A stretch of 64,000 nt of DNA from Isoetes taiwanensis (GCA_021234155.1 JAJEKV010000022.1:9738934-9802933), one strand, 5' to 3'; shown: positions 33,946 through 45,194, counted from the first letter of the stretch. Translations and numbers: made by a program. Notes: generated by a model from the sequence alone, not told the origin.

Positions 33946-35324
33946 TTTACCCTGTCTCCCTCAGGGCCTACCTAGCTGCGGAAGCGTAACATACATGTAA
34001 GTATACATACATCAACATCACATGACCATCACGAAGGATGGCTCACCACATATCTGCATAGACAAAGATCAGTACATCACATATGGAGATCCTACCAAAG
34101 GCTCAGACTCACGGGGGATAACTGACGGCTCGGGCCTCCAGAAGTCATTGCAGACAGAATTCATGGCAAATGGATTTGGCTGGCATAAGAACATGGCTTA
34201 GGGTAGTCCACTCCATCCGCCCCTCCTGTGCACACTTTGCAGAGTAGGTTGAAAAGTCTTGGGACCTGACTGTAGCCCGCCGGATGCATAGCCAAAGGGG
34301 CTACTCCTGGGTTGCATCTCCCCAGTTCCGATGGGGCAGGTAGGGATTGCTCCCATCAGAGGTTGGCATGCTGACTCAAGGTGACTAGAGGGCCACTGCC
34401 TGTACTCGACTGAACTCCATGGAAGGTGTACACCACCCCAAGAGTGTCGAACCCATGCAAAGTCCGCACGCAGTGGCAGAGCATTAGGTCTAGTGCATTG
34501 TAGTCCCCGATAGGCTTTACTACCAGAGGGACGTGATCATGAGTCGGGACATGAACCTCATTATAAGTCAGTCTGGCCCCTCCACCCACAACCAGGTGTG
34601 GCTCTTGTACACAGGCCGAATTTAATAGTGCATTAAAGAGGTCTAGCTAGGAGCATCAACTATTAGGCTTTTAGGGCCTCTACCCCCCTTCCCAATACAA
34701 TGATTCCACAGAGATCATCATCACATACACATCATAAAAGAACTAAAGAATAAGATTTAATCTAAATCACAGAAGTTAGGTTCTTTAGTTATGGCTTGAT
34801 ATCTAGAGGTCTAGGTGGCTGCTATGGGTAATTCAATAGGCTAGACCTACTTAATCTATGCCTGGGAGGCGGATTAGACTATTGAATTGGCAAAATACCT
34901 GATCCCTGGCTTGCTCCTCCTGCTCTGAACGCGTCCATGCTGCTGAACTGCTTGAAGATGAAGCTGGAAAGGAAAGCTGATGAGCTAGGCTGCTCAGACA
35001 GTCTTCGGGAGTCGAGATTGGCTCTTGGAGCAAGCGAAACGAAGCTCTGGAAGGGTGTGGACGGAAATGGAAAGTTAGGGTTTGAATACCTTACATAGGC
35101 TATAAGTTAGGGTTAGGGTTTCCAATGACCCTTGAGATGCCCACTTATAATTTAAGTGGGTTAAAGTGCACACATGCATAAATGTGCACACACTTGCAAG
35201 TTGCCCCCTAGGGCGCTACTTGCTTAGCTACACGTCGGCGTACACGTCAATCGAGATGGTGTGTACGCGTGACGATGCAGTACAGTATACGTCCTGGGAC
35301 CGTATACTGTGCTGGAACGTCACA
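33890..35324 (-). repeat. LTR of the H3-containing element
   Basis: It begins TGTGACGTTCC at 35324, followed by a palindromic GTATACGGTCC...GGACGTATAC. Matches in order to the solo LTR of copy A include CCACTCCATCCGCCCCTCC, GCATCTCCC, and TCTACCCCCCTTCCCAATAC. The inner edge is set by the PBS-like site and is approximate. Confidence 0.75.
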
Positions 35325-35456
35325 TAGCCCCATCATCTACTCTAGATAACAAAACTACAAAAAAACATTGAAAACTTAGTATTAGAAATAAAAAAAACAT
35401 GAAAGATTTATGTTCTGAAAAAATGCAGAACCTTCTTGCTTGGAAAAGTTGTCAGG
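35325..35456. repeat. 132-bp direct repeat, right of the H3-containing element
   Basis: Partner of 32925-33056, equal length. Host sequence of copy B continues after it (ATCAGGCTTCTTGC...). Confidence 0.85.
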
Positions 35457-35610
35457 ATCAGGCTTCTTGCTTTCCATTACAACATCTTGCATCAATCGAT
35501 TACCATTACCCTCAGATGCCAGATTTATAACCCTATGACCTGTTCTTGGACGACGGAAATCAAGCTACTCAAGATGTCTGCGACGTGCCATAACTGCCGA
35601 GAGTGCTGGC
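35400..35610 (-). pseudogene. Exon-like block in duplicated segment, copy B
   Basis: Minus-strand 'MARRRHLE-stop-LDFRRPRT', 'HRVINLASEGNGNRLMQDVV' and 'MESKKPDPDNFSKQEGSAFF'. The frame after the stop is longer and cleaner than in copy A, where two extra stops occur. The protein is not recognised. Confidence 0.4.
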
Positions 35611-35666
35611 GCCAGTAAGGAAACCAGAAAAATGAACGAAATTTTTTTCCCCAACTATTTTATTGT

Positions 35667-35780
35667 TATGGTAACATTTTTGTCCAAAATTCCCCCTTTA
35701 TTCAGTAAGCCGCTCCTGGCTACCGCCGGTTGCGGTTTAACCAAATAGAGGGGGAATTTTGTCCCAAAAATGTTACCCTA
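35667..35780. mobile_element. Foldback MITE, copy B (114 bp)
   Basis: Same palindromic element, same length and same site as 19685-19798, so it inserted before the segment was duplicated. One terminal base has changed (TATGGTAAC against TAGGGTAAC). Confidence 0.85.
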
Positions 35781-36699
35781 GTATAACTCAGGGGTTCCAC
35801 AGTCGAAGTTGAAGCTGGATCCACAAGTGAGCCTAGATAACAACATATTACTGAAAATGGTTGAAAAAAACCTATGCACACTCTTTTTCTAGACATGAAT
35901 GCAACCATCCTGGATGCCACGTGATCCCGGATGCCAGGATCTCTCATATGCGGACGACTGGGATGTGGCAGGTTTTTGATGGCGGGGAGCATTCGTGTGC
36001 CACCTAGCGTGTGCCAATATGGTTAAATGAGCTCTCCCAAATGGATCCTGTTCGAAGATGTTCGAAATCCCAGAGGATGGGATCTTTACCTTTGGGATCC
36101 CCCAATTCAGGGTAAAGATATTGTATGTCAACAATGCATTCTAGCAATTGGGCCATCATTCTAGCAATGGGCAGATCCATTATAAGACGTGAGGATCAAA
36201 ATATGTAAAGTTCTAGCATATAGGTTGCCAAATGTGCTGGAATATTCCATATGATGAAGATTTTTAACGTGTACTATGGAATTCATGATGGGGTGCGTAG
36301 TTTTAATACCAACGTGTTGAATTACGCGTCATTGTATTTTGTAAAAGTGGAGGCTATTTCGAGCCAGAAAGTGGTGGCATGTAGCGAGGGAAATGGTCGG
36401 ATTAAAAAAATAGCTGCCCAAAAAAGGGCGAGAATTTTAAAGATTCATCAGGCAGACTACTGCTAAAGAAACGGCAACTTACCCATCGATCCTGCAAAAG
36501 TAACGCTAAAGGGAGTTTGCCAAAGTATTGTTTTCTGTGCATCGATTTTAAATCGAAGGGCCTAATCGCTCTGCTTAATCCGGTGCCAAACTCATCCTGG
36601 ACCTTTAAACCTAACCCAATAATTGGGAAAACTGTGGATTCAAACAATGCCGGACAGGTTCTACTTACTCTTCCTCAGATTTAATAATAACTAGCTTTT

Positions 36700-36996
36700 A
36701 AGGTTTGTTTAGGGCAGCTATGGAGTTCTTGCTTTTATGAAGTGTAGTTATGAGAACTGCCCAAATGCTGCTTGTATTACAACAGGCCCAGTTCATTGTT
36801 TCCGATTCCTGTGTCATTTGACTTGCATTCTGCATTTCCGCAAGATTTGGATATTTCAAGTATGGATCATAATCTTCAGTGCCGGAGTACTAGATAATAA
36901 TAATGGCGTAGTCTTTGCCAGATGGGTGAAGGAAATGGCTTTTTCAATGGATCACAAAGGGCCTGGGATAGAATTGGAGGACGTAAAAAGATTGAC
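36700..36996 (+). promoter_or_regulatory. Probable 5' UTR/upstream region of the galactosyltransferase gene
   Basis: Contains small upstream frames and the alternative in-frame ATG at 36922. The promoter itself cannot be placed by eye. Confidence 0.3.
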
Positions 36997-39732
36997 ATGG
37001 AACAAACAAAGCAACATGGTTGGAGCTCTAAGGTGGTGTTATGGAACAGACGGAAGCTGAAGCTGCTTTTATTTATGTTGCTCTTGGCACTGGGATGCTG
37101 TCTTTTTTCTTTCATCATTACAGTGCCAAGGCTCTTTGATGCAGATCTGCTTATGTCTGATAGCTTTGTAGGTCAGGATGATATGTTAAAACTTGAAGGA
37201 CGGAAAGCAAGCCCTGCCCAAAAACCCACATCTGAAGTTTCTTCACATAGCATGAACAGAAGGAAAGAAAAACTAGAGTTGCATGCCCAGTACAGGACTC
37301 GGCAAGTAATTCCTCAAGCTTGGAAGTTCCGAAATCTTCTCAGAAGAAATAGCAAGGAAACAAGCTTTGTCATCAAAAAGTCATTGAATCATGATAATGC
37401 ATCGAGGCAATGGAGAGGGGTATCACTCGAGTTGGAAAAGGAAGCTAAGAGAGCAAAGAACCTTGGAAAAGCTGTTTGGGAAGATCTTATGGCAACCTTT
37501 TTGTCTCGAACAGGGCAGGAGAACAGAACTCTACGAACTGCTCAGGAATGTCCTTCTGCAAGGACCTTGTGGGGAGAGGAGATAGAGAAATTGGGAGGAT
37601 TAATGCTTCTTCCTTGTGGCATGAAATCTGGTTCATCTTTAACAATAATTGGAAAACCTAGGCAAGGATATTGGACAGAAGTTAAAGGAAAACAAGTACA
37701 TGTGTCCCATTTTCTGGTTGAATTAAGAGCCTTGAAGGAGTTAGATGGAGAGGATCCACCTAGAATCCTGCATTTGAATCCTAGGGTACATGGGGACTGG
37801 TCTGGTAAGCCAATTATAGAGCTGAATACCTGTTATCGTGGAAGGTGGGCTAAATCACAACGGTGTGATGGGCATAAAGCAATCGAAGAAGGTACATTAT
37901 ATTTGTTTTTATAAAAAGGTTGAGTATCATAGGCAGCAGTTCATTTGATTTCTCTCTAAAACGTCTCATTCTCATGTTGTGTCTAGTTGATGGATTACCA
38001 AAATGCGAGGAATGGTCTCGGGTTGATGAAAAGAATGAAGCAAATGGATTATCTTGGCTGAAGACCCTGCTGAACCCACCAAAGTATTCAGATACATTAT
38101 GGGAGTTCCCATTTTCTGATGAGCGCACCTTCGTTCTTACAATAGGATCTGGGTTGGAGGGTTACCATATGCTAGTAGATGGGAAGCATGTCGCATCATT
38201 TTCTTTACCGAAGTAAGCCTTTTATGTTTGACTTTTCATTTCTGTCTTTGTATGCTTTTGTAAATGCAGAAAGCCCTAAAAGACATTACAGAAATGTCCG
38301 ATGATTCTCAATTAACCTTTATAAGTTATTCTGTTTGTTGTTCTTATAACATAAATCTAAAAGAAATAATTTAGCATAATGTATTGTAATTACAGTTCCT
38401 TTTCTGGTTTTATGTGTCAATAAGTCACATGTTCTTACAGAAAATGGATTAAGTTTTCAGCTGATGAAGTTTCATGGTTTTTGCCTATGTGCGGAGTTCA
38501 GGATTTCACTTTGGATGAAGCAACTGGCGTCTATATTGGAGGAGACGTGGACTTATACCTAGCTGTTGCAACAAACTTGCCATCAACATATGTAAATTCC
38601 TCATCAAGCCATATTCTAGAAAAGTCTGAGCATTTAAAAACCCCAGCCATACAAGAATCTGCAATTGTAGTTATTGGAGTTATCTCATCAAGCTCACATT
38701 TTGCTGAACGCATGGCAATAAGAAAGACATGGATGCGGTCATCATCAGTCTTGTCATCAAATGTTGTGGTTCGATTTTTTGTCGGTTTGGTAAGTTCTTA
38801 AAGGTGACTTAAATCCAGTTATATCCTGACATGCATAGAATTCTGAAAGTGATGATGTTTGGGGGCATTTCTTGCAGCATACAAATAAGGAGATTAATCT
38901 TCAGCTAAAAGATGAGGAAGAGTTCTACAAAGATATTGTGATTCTGCCATTCATAGATCAGTATGAGCTCGTGGTATTAAAGACAATTGCAATATGTAAA
39001 TATGGGGTAATTCTTCTGAAAAAGGATCTTGTTTCCACTTGCATTATAAGAGTGCTTAAAACTGTGTAACATTGTTGCAGATAGAGAACACATCGGCCAA
39101 GTACATCATGAAATGTGACGATGATGCCTTTGTGAGAGTAGAAGCCATTTTGAAGCTGTTGCATGGTGCGTCATATGAAAGCGGCCTTTATATGGGAAAT
39201 ATAAATCAATATCACAGACCTATTAGAAAGGGAAAGTGGGCTGTAACATATGAGGTGCACATCAGCTGACTATATTTTCTTCTTGGGTGGTTATCCCTAT
39301 GTCTAAACTGAAGTCTCATACTTGCGGATTTCTACAGGAGTGGCCAGAAGAAGAGTACCCTCTGTATGCAGATGGCCCAGGCTATATTATATCAGCAGAC
39401 GTTGCACGCTTCATTACATGGAAGAACCAAAACAACACTCTTCGGGTAATTTGTCATCTGCAATCTGAGATAGCTTCAGTATTCCTTTACACCCCAATAC
39501 TGACACTGGTCCTCAATGGCTACAGCTATTCAAGATGGAAGATGTGAGCATGGGATTATGGGTGGCTGAATATGGAAATTCACACGATTTATATTATGTC
39601 CACAGCTCATATTTTTGTCAAGGTGGCTGCGTGAAAGATTATTATGTAGCACACTATCAATCACCACACCAAATGATTTGTATGTGGAAGAAGCTTTTAG
39701 CTGGTGCAGCAGATTGCTGTGAGACACTGTGA
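36997..39732 (+). CDS. GALT: Hydroxyproline O-galactosyltransferase, GT31 beta-1,3-galactosyltransferase with galectin domain
   Basis: Predicted Golgi type II membrane enzyme that adds galactose from UDP-Gal to hydroxyproline of arabinogalactan proteins (known for Arabidopsis GALT2-6). Exons: 36997-37891, 37987-38212, 38441 (or a nearby acceptor)-38789, 38878-39006, 39081-39253, 39338-39445, 39526-39732. The N-terminus has one membrane segment ('LLLFMLLLALGCCLFSF') after a short basic tail. The galectin-like domain covers exons 1-3 ('GYHMLVDGKHVASF', 'LDEATGVYIGGDVDLYLAVA'). The Gal_T domain has 'ERMAIRKTWM', 'YELVVLKTIAICKYG', the DxD motif in 'KYIMKCDDDAFVRVEA', 'YADGPGYIISADVA', and 'KMEDVSMGLWVAEYG' with the ED-V catalytic-side motif. 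A conserved Cys-rich end closes it. The start is placed at the Met near the membrane segment; an in-frame Met lies at 36922. Splice phases agree except at the third exon start, where about 18 extra residues suggest a later acceptor. Confidence 0.93.
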
Positions 39733-39922
39733 TACACTATACCTAGTTTGTACATTAGATGTCACTATAGAACGGCAGCTGGATTGAAAGCGGACTTCGT
39801 ACTCTGCAATTTTGTTTGGACTCTCTCTCTGCAATTTTGTGTGTCTCTCTTACAAGCCCACGCATTGTAGATAAGCGTTCATTATCAGCAGTGGGGTTAT
39901 ACGTGGATGTAGATAATCCCTT

Positions 39923-40190
39923 ATAATTTCTAGGGCAGGCCATATGCCCCTAACTACATTGAATACCAAATCCATCCTTTCTTTCTTGTTACTATGCAGG
40001 TTTATGAAAGTAGATAGTCCCTTATAATTTCTAGGGCAGGCCATATGCCTCTAACTACATTGAATACCAAATCCATCCTTTCTTTCTTGTTACTATGCAG
40101 GTTTATAATTTCTAGGGCAAGCCATATGCATCTAACTACATTGAATACCAAATCCATCCTTTCTTTCTTGTTACTATGCAGGTTTTGGAA
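39923..40190. repeat. Triplicated 80-bp block downstream of the galactosyltransferase gene
   Basis: Three copies start at about 39923, 40024 and 40105, each reading ATAATTTCTAGGGCA...CATATGC...TAACTACATTGAATACC and ending TTACTATGCAGGTTT. The first spacing is 101 bp and the second 81 bp. Confidence 0.92.
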
Positions 40191-40199
40191 AGTAGTTTA

Positions 40200-42790
40200 T
40201 AACATAGCTTGAGATTTCTACTAATATATGCGTGTAATATGTGGCCAATATGTGATGGTATCCCCTTATTTTGATCGTGCTAGAAACCGTGTTTGTGATG
40301 CTTTTCAAGGATAACCCGGATATTAACTAGGATACCTTAGTACTTGAGATTTGTTTGTATTTTCAACTTAGAAATGGGTTGTTTCTCTGGAGTAAATGCT
40401 TCGGAGAAGAGATATTGATGCCCATCTTTGTTTGGAACATCTATTTCGATACTTTGTTAATTGTATTCCCAATCAGTCTCTCCTAAATCTGGTCTGACAT
40501 CTATCCAATCCGACGATTATAGAAGTTCACACGTGAATTTGTAATTCCGATGCTCTGCCGTACACTGTTAAAGTGCAGGTAAAATCTAGAACAGTAAAAC
40601 TTTGTTTCGGGGTGTCACCTTACATACACGAGTGTTATTTCCAGATTTATTAGTTGGGTAAGTCTAACGGGCTGCTTGTGTTTCAAATTTTTCTTTTTTC
40701 TATTTTCTTGGTTCTGCGCTGCAATCCAAATTCGCCTTTTTTTGCCATGTTTTTTTCTCCTGAGTAATCTACTCCGTTAAGGCATAGGGTTGCTATCCAG
40801 CAAGCTGGATGCAAGCGGGTCACACAGGCATTCTACTCCGGCCGTCCATCCCTGCATCCTGTGTTCGGGGCAAAAAATAGCTCAAAAAAATCGCTTCCGC
40901 CCTTACTTTGATATGCAAGTTTGGCAAAAATGTCGGAGCGGCAAGTTTGTTCTAATTTTGCAGGATCAATCTAGACACATTCTCACCAGTGTAGGCATGG
41001 CTGAGATTTGTGGAGCAGCTAAGGTGTTATTTTTTGCTTCGCTATGGCATGGCTAATGTGTCGGCCTGCCAAAGCTCGCATCAGCTAGGCCATGTAAAAA
41101 GATGAAGGAATGTAAATGGTTGAGATCCATTACCCTAATGTCTTTTTCTGTTTAGCTTTTGCAGATTCTGGTTGGCTATGCATGGCAGATCATGGCCACG
41201 ATGCAGTGGGTCTGCTCAGATGCGAGGTTGCTGCTTTGATGGTGTACTATTTCAAAAGTCTCGTATCACAGGCCTTCTGACATACCATTTATGGATCTAA
41301 GTGGTGGCCACAGAATTTGTTTTTTATGGCTCAATCTTGCTACTCCTTTCCTCATAATGCACGTTGCATGGTTCTGGATGAGATCTGTCTCTTCTTTGGT
41401 TACTGAAAATAATGTATTCTTATTTTCATTTCAAAAGTTCCTCTTGAAAATTTAGAATGTGATGCAATTTCATATGCTGAGAAACTCCCTTAGGCTATCG
41501 TGGAAGGTATGGACGGGCTAATTTTCTCAACTTTGAAGATGGGTTGGCTCCTTAGAATGAGGTAGAAGCAGGAGACCATAACCAATAGTGTACATCCAAC
41601 ACAGTCTGATTATACTATTTTGATACCTTTCAGGTTCTTCCAGAGCAAGCATCACCACTTATGTCCCCCGGGCTTGAAAACCAAGAAACAGTTGAAATGT
41701 ATGTTATTGCATTTAAAATTAACTTGATTCTTCATAATCAATCAGTTCATGACAACATTTTATAGGCAAATTTGGAAGCGGATATTCAGAGGTTGACATG
41801 CTTATTATAAGATAATTGAAATGGATTCATTACATATCTTAAGTATAGTATCTAGGAATACTTCCTAGATATCTGAATACTTCCTGTATGGACGTGCTTA
41901 TTCAGTGGATATGAGTAGCCATACATACATCAGAATACACTGATTTATCTGATATCTGATTTACCTGATAAATATATGTGTTGCTGTATAACCCTTGGAA
42001 GCATTCCCTCAGAACAGGGAAGCTCTTGCTCTATTCTAGCATGAAGCCATCGCCATCTCGCCGGAATGGCTATTCCGACAATAATCATGCATGGGAGAAA
42101 TCTTTGGCCGCGTTTTGAATTGACACAATCATGCATGGGAGAAATCTTTGGCCGAAGTTTTGAATTGACACGCTTTAAATGAGTAATTGCTCGAGACATC
42201 CTTCTACCGTAGAGCTTTCAAACTACCATTTGTTATGCAGCATGATGATGTGGCAGATTCCTGAGTAATGGGTGCTCACTATTTATTTATTTTTCATGAA
42301 ACCAGTGGTAAAGTTTCTCAACTTAATGGTTCATAATTCATTCACTTTGTGATTCAAAGCCTCCAAGCTGAGACATTCAGCACTATAGGTTGAGGACATC
42401 TATTGGTCATACTATTAAAATAAATGTCTCTACGTATGTTCTCTCAATTGGCACAAAACCAGTACGTGAGTCTCTACTAGTATTCCCCTTTAACAACTAC
42501 TCATCTAAAGATAGAGAAGTCAAGGAAGACCTTGGCCGCCGCGATAAATTTTTTGTATAGTATAATGTTTTGAAATAAAGGCCTAGGGCAATTAGGCAAA
42601 ATAATATAAATTGAAATGAATGGAATTGGATACGAGAAAGATAATTGAAATGCCATTTACGTATACAAGAATGTCCCCTAAAGGGACATTGTTGCAACGC
42701 AAAGTTTAGGTTCTTACAATTCTGACGTGGCGGATATAAGCAATTTTTTTTTTTCATTTCTACTTTTCTTCACTTCGGCTTATGATCGAA
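40200..42790. other. Intergenic stretch with a short tandem duplication
   Basis: No gene recognised. A 44-bp unit (AATCATGCATGGGAGAAATC...) is duplicated in tandem at 42083-42170. Otherwise unremarkable AT-rich sequence. Confidence 0.5.
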
Positions 42791-42795
42791 ATGTC

Positions 42796-43215
42796 GGGCG
42801 CCCCTTCGCTAGTGGCCATCAAGAGACCCGAATGGTGGCGCCCGCCGCTAGTTGCCATTAGCAGCAAAGATATGCACGCGGCTGTGGTTTTGGAGATTTC
42901 TTGGCAGTGAACTTCGTCTTTTTTTTTTTGTTTTGTAAAGAAGATTTGATGAGATCTTGCCTAAAGGCTGTGGCTCAAGCTTTGCATGTTCCAGCTGCAT
43001 CGCCAGGCGCGCTTTTGTTTTTGTGGCTATCGCCAGAGCGGAATGCCGGGCGCCCGTCGCTAGTTGCCATCAAGAAGAAAGATATGCACGCTGATGCGCT
43101 TTTTTGGAGGTTTCTTGGCGTTGAACTTCGCCTTTTTCTCGCTTTGTAAGGAAGATTTGCCGAGATCTTGGCTAAAGGTCGGTTCAAGCTTTGCATGTTC
43201 CAAAGGCATCAAGTA
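42796..43215. repeat. Tandem duplication of about 210 bp upstream of the recombinase-like pseudogene
   Basis: Two main copies share GCTAGTTGCCAT, AAAGATATGCACGC, TTTCTTGGC, AGATTTG.(A/C)GAGATCTTG, and CAAGCTTTGCATGTTCCA. A partial third copy precedes them (CGGGCGCCCCTTCGCTAGTG). It lies just 5' of the coding region at 43.3 kb, so it may be duplicated promoter or leader sequence. Confidence 0.8.
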
Positions 43216-43308
43216 TTTCGATCCCGCGGTTTTCTTTGAAGGTAACCTTGTGTTTTTTCAAGAGCGCTTTGTTATAATCTTTTAAGTGGATGTTTCAGGT
43301 TGTTCTTA

Positions 43309-45187
43309 CATCGTCTAGAGGTGGGAATGGCTACCTATGATCATTCCCTGTTTGTTTATGCTTGTATTAGTTTAACATTAGTTAATCTATCAAGATTAAC
43401 TAGTTATCACATGCTAGAGCATTTAGGGATGGGAGACATGCCGACTTTTGAGGTGAATGTAAATGCGGAAGTTATTCTTGATGGAGGCAGACGTCCTTTA
43501 AATGATGTTTCAAATATTTCTTCTGATATAACAAAGCAAAAAGTAAGCACAATGTGAATGATGCATGCAACAAAAGGAAGGGAGGGGAAGGCCCTAGATT
43601 TGGTAATTATGTTGCAAAGAGTCTTCAAGCAGGACTATCAGACTTTGAATCTGATATGGTTGGGCAGTTTGCTGATGAGGAAATAGATGCATACATGCGT
43701 CATGCTGAGGAATTTGGAATGTTCAACAGACTTGAAATGCCTGCAAATCCTACTGTCCTTGATGGTGGAATTCGAGTGCCATTTGTAGAGATCGATGATG
43801 ACCTTCAGAAGGAAGTAGATGCTGGTGGTGCGCAGAAATCTGCCGATAAAATTGCATGGGCCAGGAAGAGATTTAATCTCTGGAGGGAGTTTGTAGGGCT
43901 TCCATGTGATAAGAAAATTGAGGACATGGACCTTAAAGAATTTGCTGTGCAACTTGAAAGATTTATGCTCCAAGTAATCAAATGTAATGGACAATTTTAT
44001 CCTACTGAAACGTAAGTTCAGTTTATCTTGTTCATTTATTTCCTTGAATTTTAATTTTCTATTTTACTTTTAATGCTTTCTTTTATGTTTACAGTTTGCA
44101 GGACATGTTTAGAAAGTTCGGTAGCATGCAAGTAATTACTATTGCTGAGACTCGTATGAAGCAATACCCCTTTGATATCAGAGAGAGCCCCATCTTTGAG
44201 AGAGCGCGCTTGGCTTGTGTAGCATCAATGCGTTGGTCGAGGAGAACTCCTGGAGTGTGTAAGAAACGAAAAAAGGTCGATGAGATACCATATGCTGATG
44301 AGTTGGCTTTGCTGGCGGACATCAATCACCAGATCAATCATCCAAAGGGACTTCAAAAGAGGTAAATATTTAACTTGTATTCTTCATTACGCAGTTGTTA
44401 AGTAGTTTAAATTGTTAAGTAGTTTATTTTTAGGTAGTTTTTTAGATGTTTAAGTAGTAAAACAGTTGGTGTTGAAGGAAAATTCACTGGTAAGTCTGGT
44501 CATACTACCGCTATTTCTAGGATGGCTCTGCTGGAGTGCCGCAGTCTGTAGGCATGCGGGTTACAGGACAGAGGACGACCAAGGCATATAGCAGGTAATT
44601 TCCTAGTCTATTTGTGAATTCAATTTTATCTATTTCTTCTAACTTAAATTTTTCTTTTGTTGTAGGCATGACAAGAATATGGAAGTGCAACAAAAGTGCG
44701 CTATTTGTCAGTAAGTCGTTTGATGAGAACAAGAAGAGGAGAATGTACGAGGAGGTTTATACCAAAGAGTTGGAGAAGTTAGATGAGTTGGATCGTGATG
44801 GAAGTGGCATAAAGGAGTAGATTCTGGTAGATAATGAAACTCAACAAATTAAACCAGGTACTTCCAGTTCTACTATCAGTTCTGCTATTGGTGGCTTGTT
44901 GGATAGCCTGCAGATCCCATCTTCTGGTCCCATTGTCGAAATATCTTCGGGTCAAGTAGTTAAGCCAATCTTGTCTGTTAGTGCATTGAGTCCACGACAT
45001 ACAATTGAACAAAGATCTTGATATATTGTCTGAGACCAATCCAGTTGTGAGGAAGGCTATGGGCATGCAGGTTAATGTGGGGAGCATTACAGGTGGCTCG
45101 TTTCAGAACTGCAACATTGTCATGCCATGTATTTCTCGTGAAGAGCTAAATGATGTGATGCTGAATATGATGAGAAATAGAAAGTAA
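43309..45187 (+). pseudogene. Crypton-like tyrosine recombinase gene, probably decayed
   Basis: Blocks in order: 43327-43551 opens with 'MATYDHSLFVYACISLTLVN'. 43555-44011 carries 'DKIAWARKRFNLWREFVGLP' and 'QVIKCNGQFYPTET', the SAM-like core-binding region of Crypton/DUF3504 recombinases. 44095-44361 reads 'LQDMFRKFG' and 'FERARLACVASMRWSRR'. 44461-44601 plus 44667-44717 give the C-terminal catalytic box as 'GKSGHTTAISRM', then 'GVPQSVGMRVTGQRTTKAYS'. In the box, HxxR has become K-S-G-H and the later His reads Gln, although the Tyr of 'KAYSRHD' remains. Damage includes a frame change at 43551/43555, a one-base loss after 'ISRMA' at about 44525, a TAG at 44818, and a missing middle. The intron after 'FYPTE' has the same position and phase as in the gene at 53985-54215. 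Confidence 0.7.
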
Positions 45188-45194
45188 CTATGAG

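Larger units (their letters stand above)
33057..35324 (-). mobile_element. 5' part of an LTR retroelement carrying a histone H3-like fold
   Basis: Minus strand, 2268 bp. It starts at 35324 with TGTGACGTTCC. The LTR runs to about 33890 and resembles the solo LTR of copy A. A primer-binding-site-like TTGTATCAGAG follows at 33886-33876 (plant initiator-tRNA-type sites read TGGTATCAGAG). After that comes a lysine- and acid-rich frame (33798-33553) and then an H3-like fold (about 33410-33060). The pol region and second LTR are absent; the left end is truncated at 33056. Confidence 0.75.
25591..36402. repeat. Duplicated segment, copy B (disrupted by three insertions)
   Basis: Host sequence homologous to copy A is split as 25591-25735, 26354-27198, 32821-33056 and 35325-36402. 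Between the parts lie a 618-bp solo LTR, a rearranged gypsy element and a minus-strand LTR element with an H3-like fold. Relative to copy A, about 470 bp of host sequence is missing at 32820/32821 together with the end of the gypsy 3' LTR. Confidence 0.9.

Noticed and set aside
41641-41700. Exon-like island (AG...GT bounded, 'VLPEQASPLMSPGLENQE')
   Set aside because: A single short block with no partner exons or homology; not enough to call.
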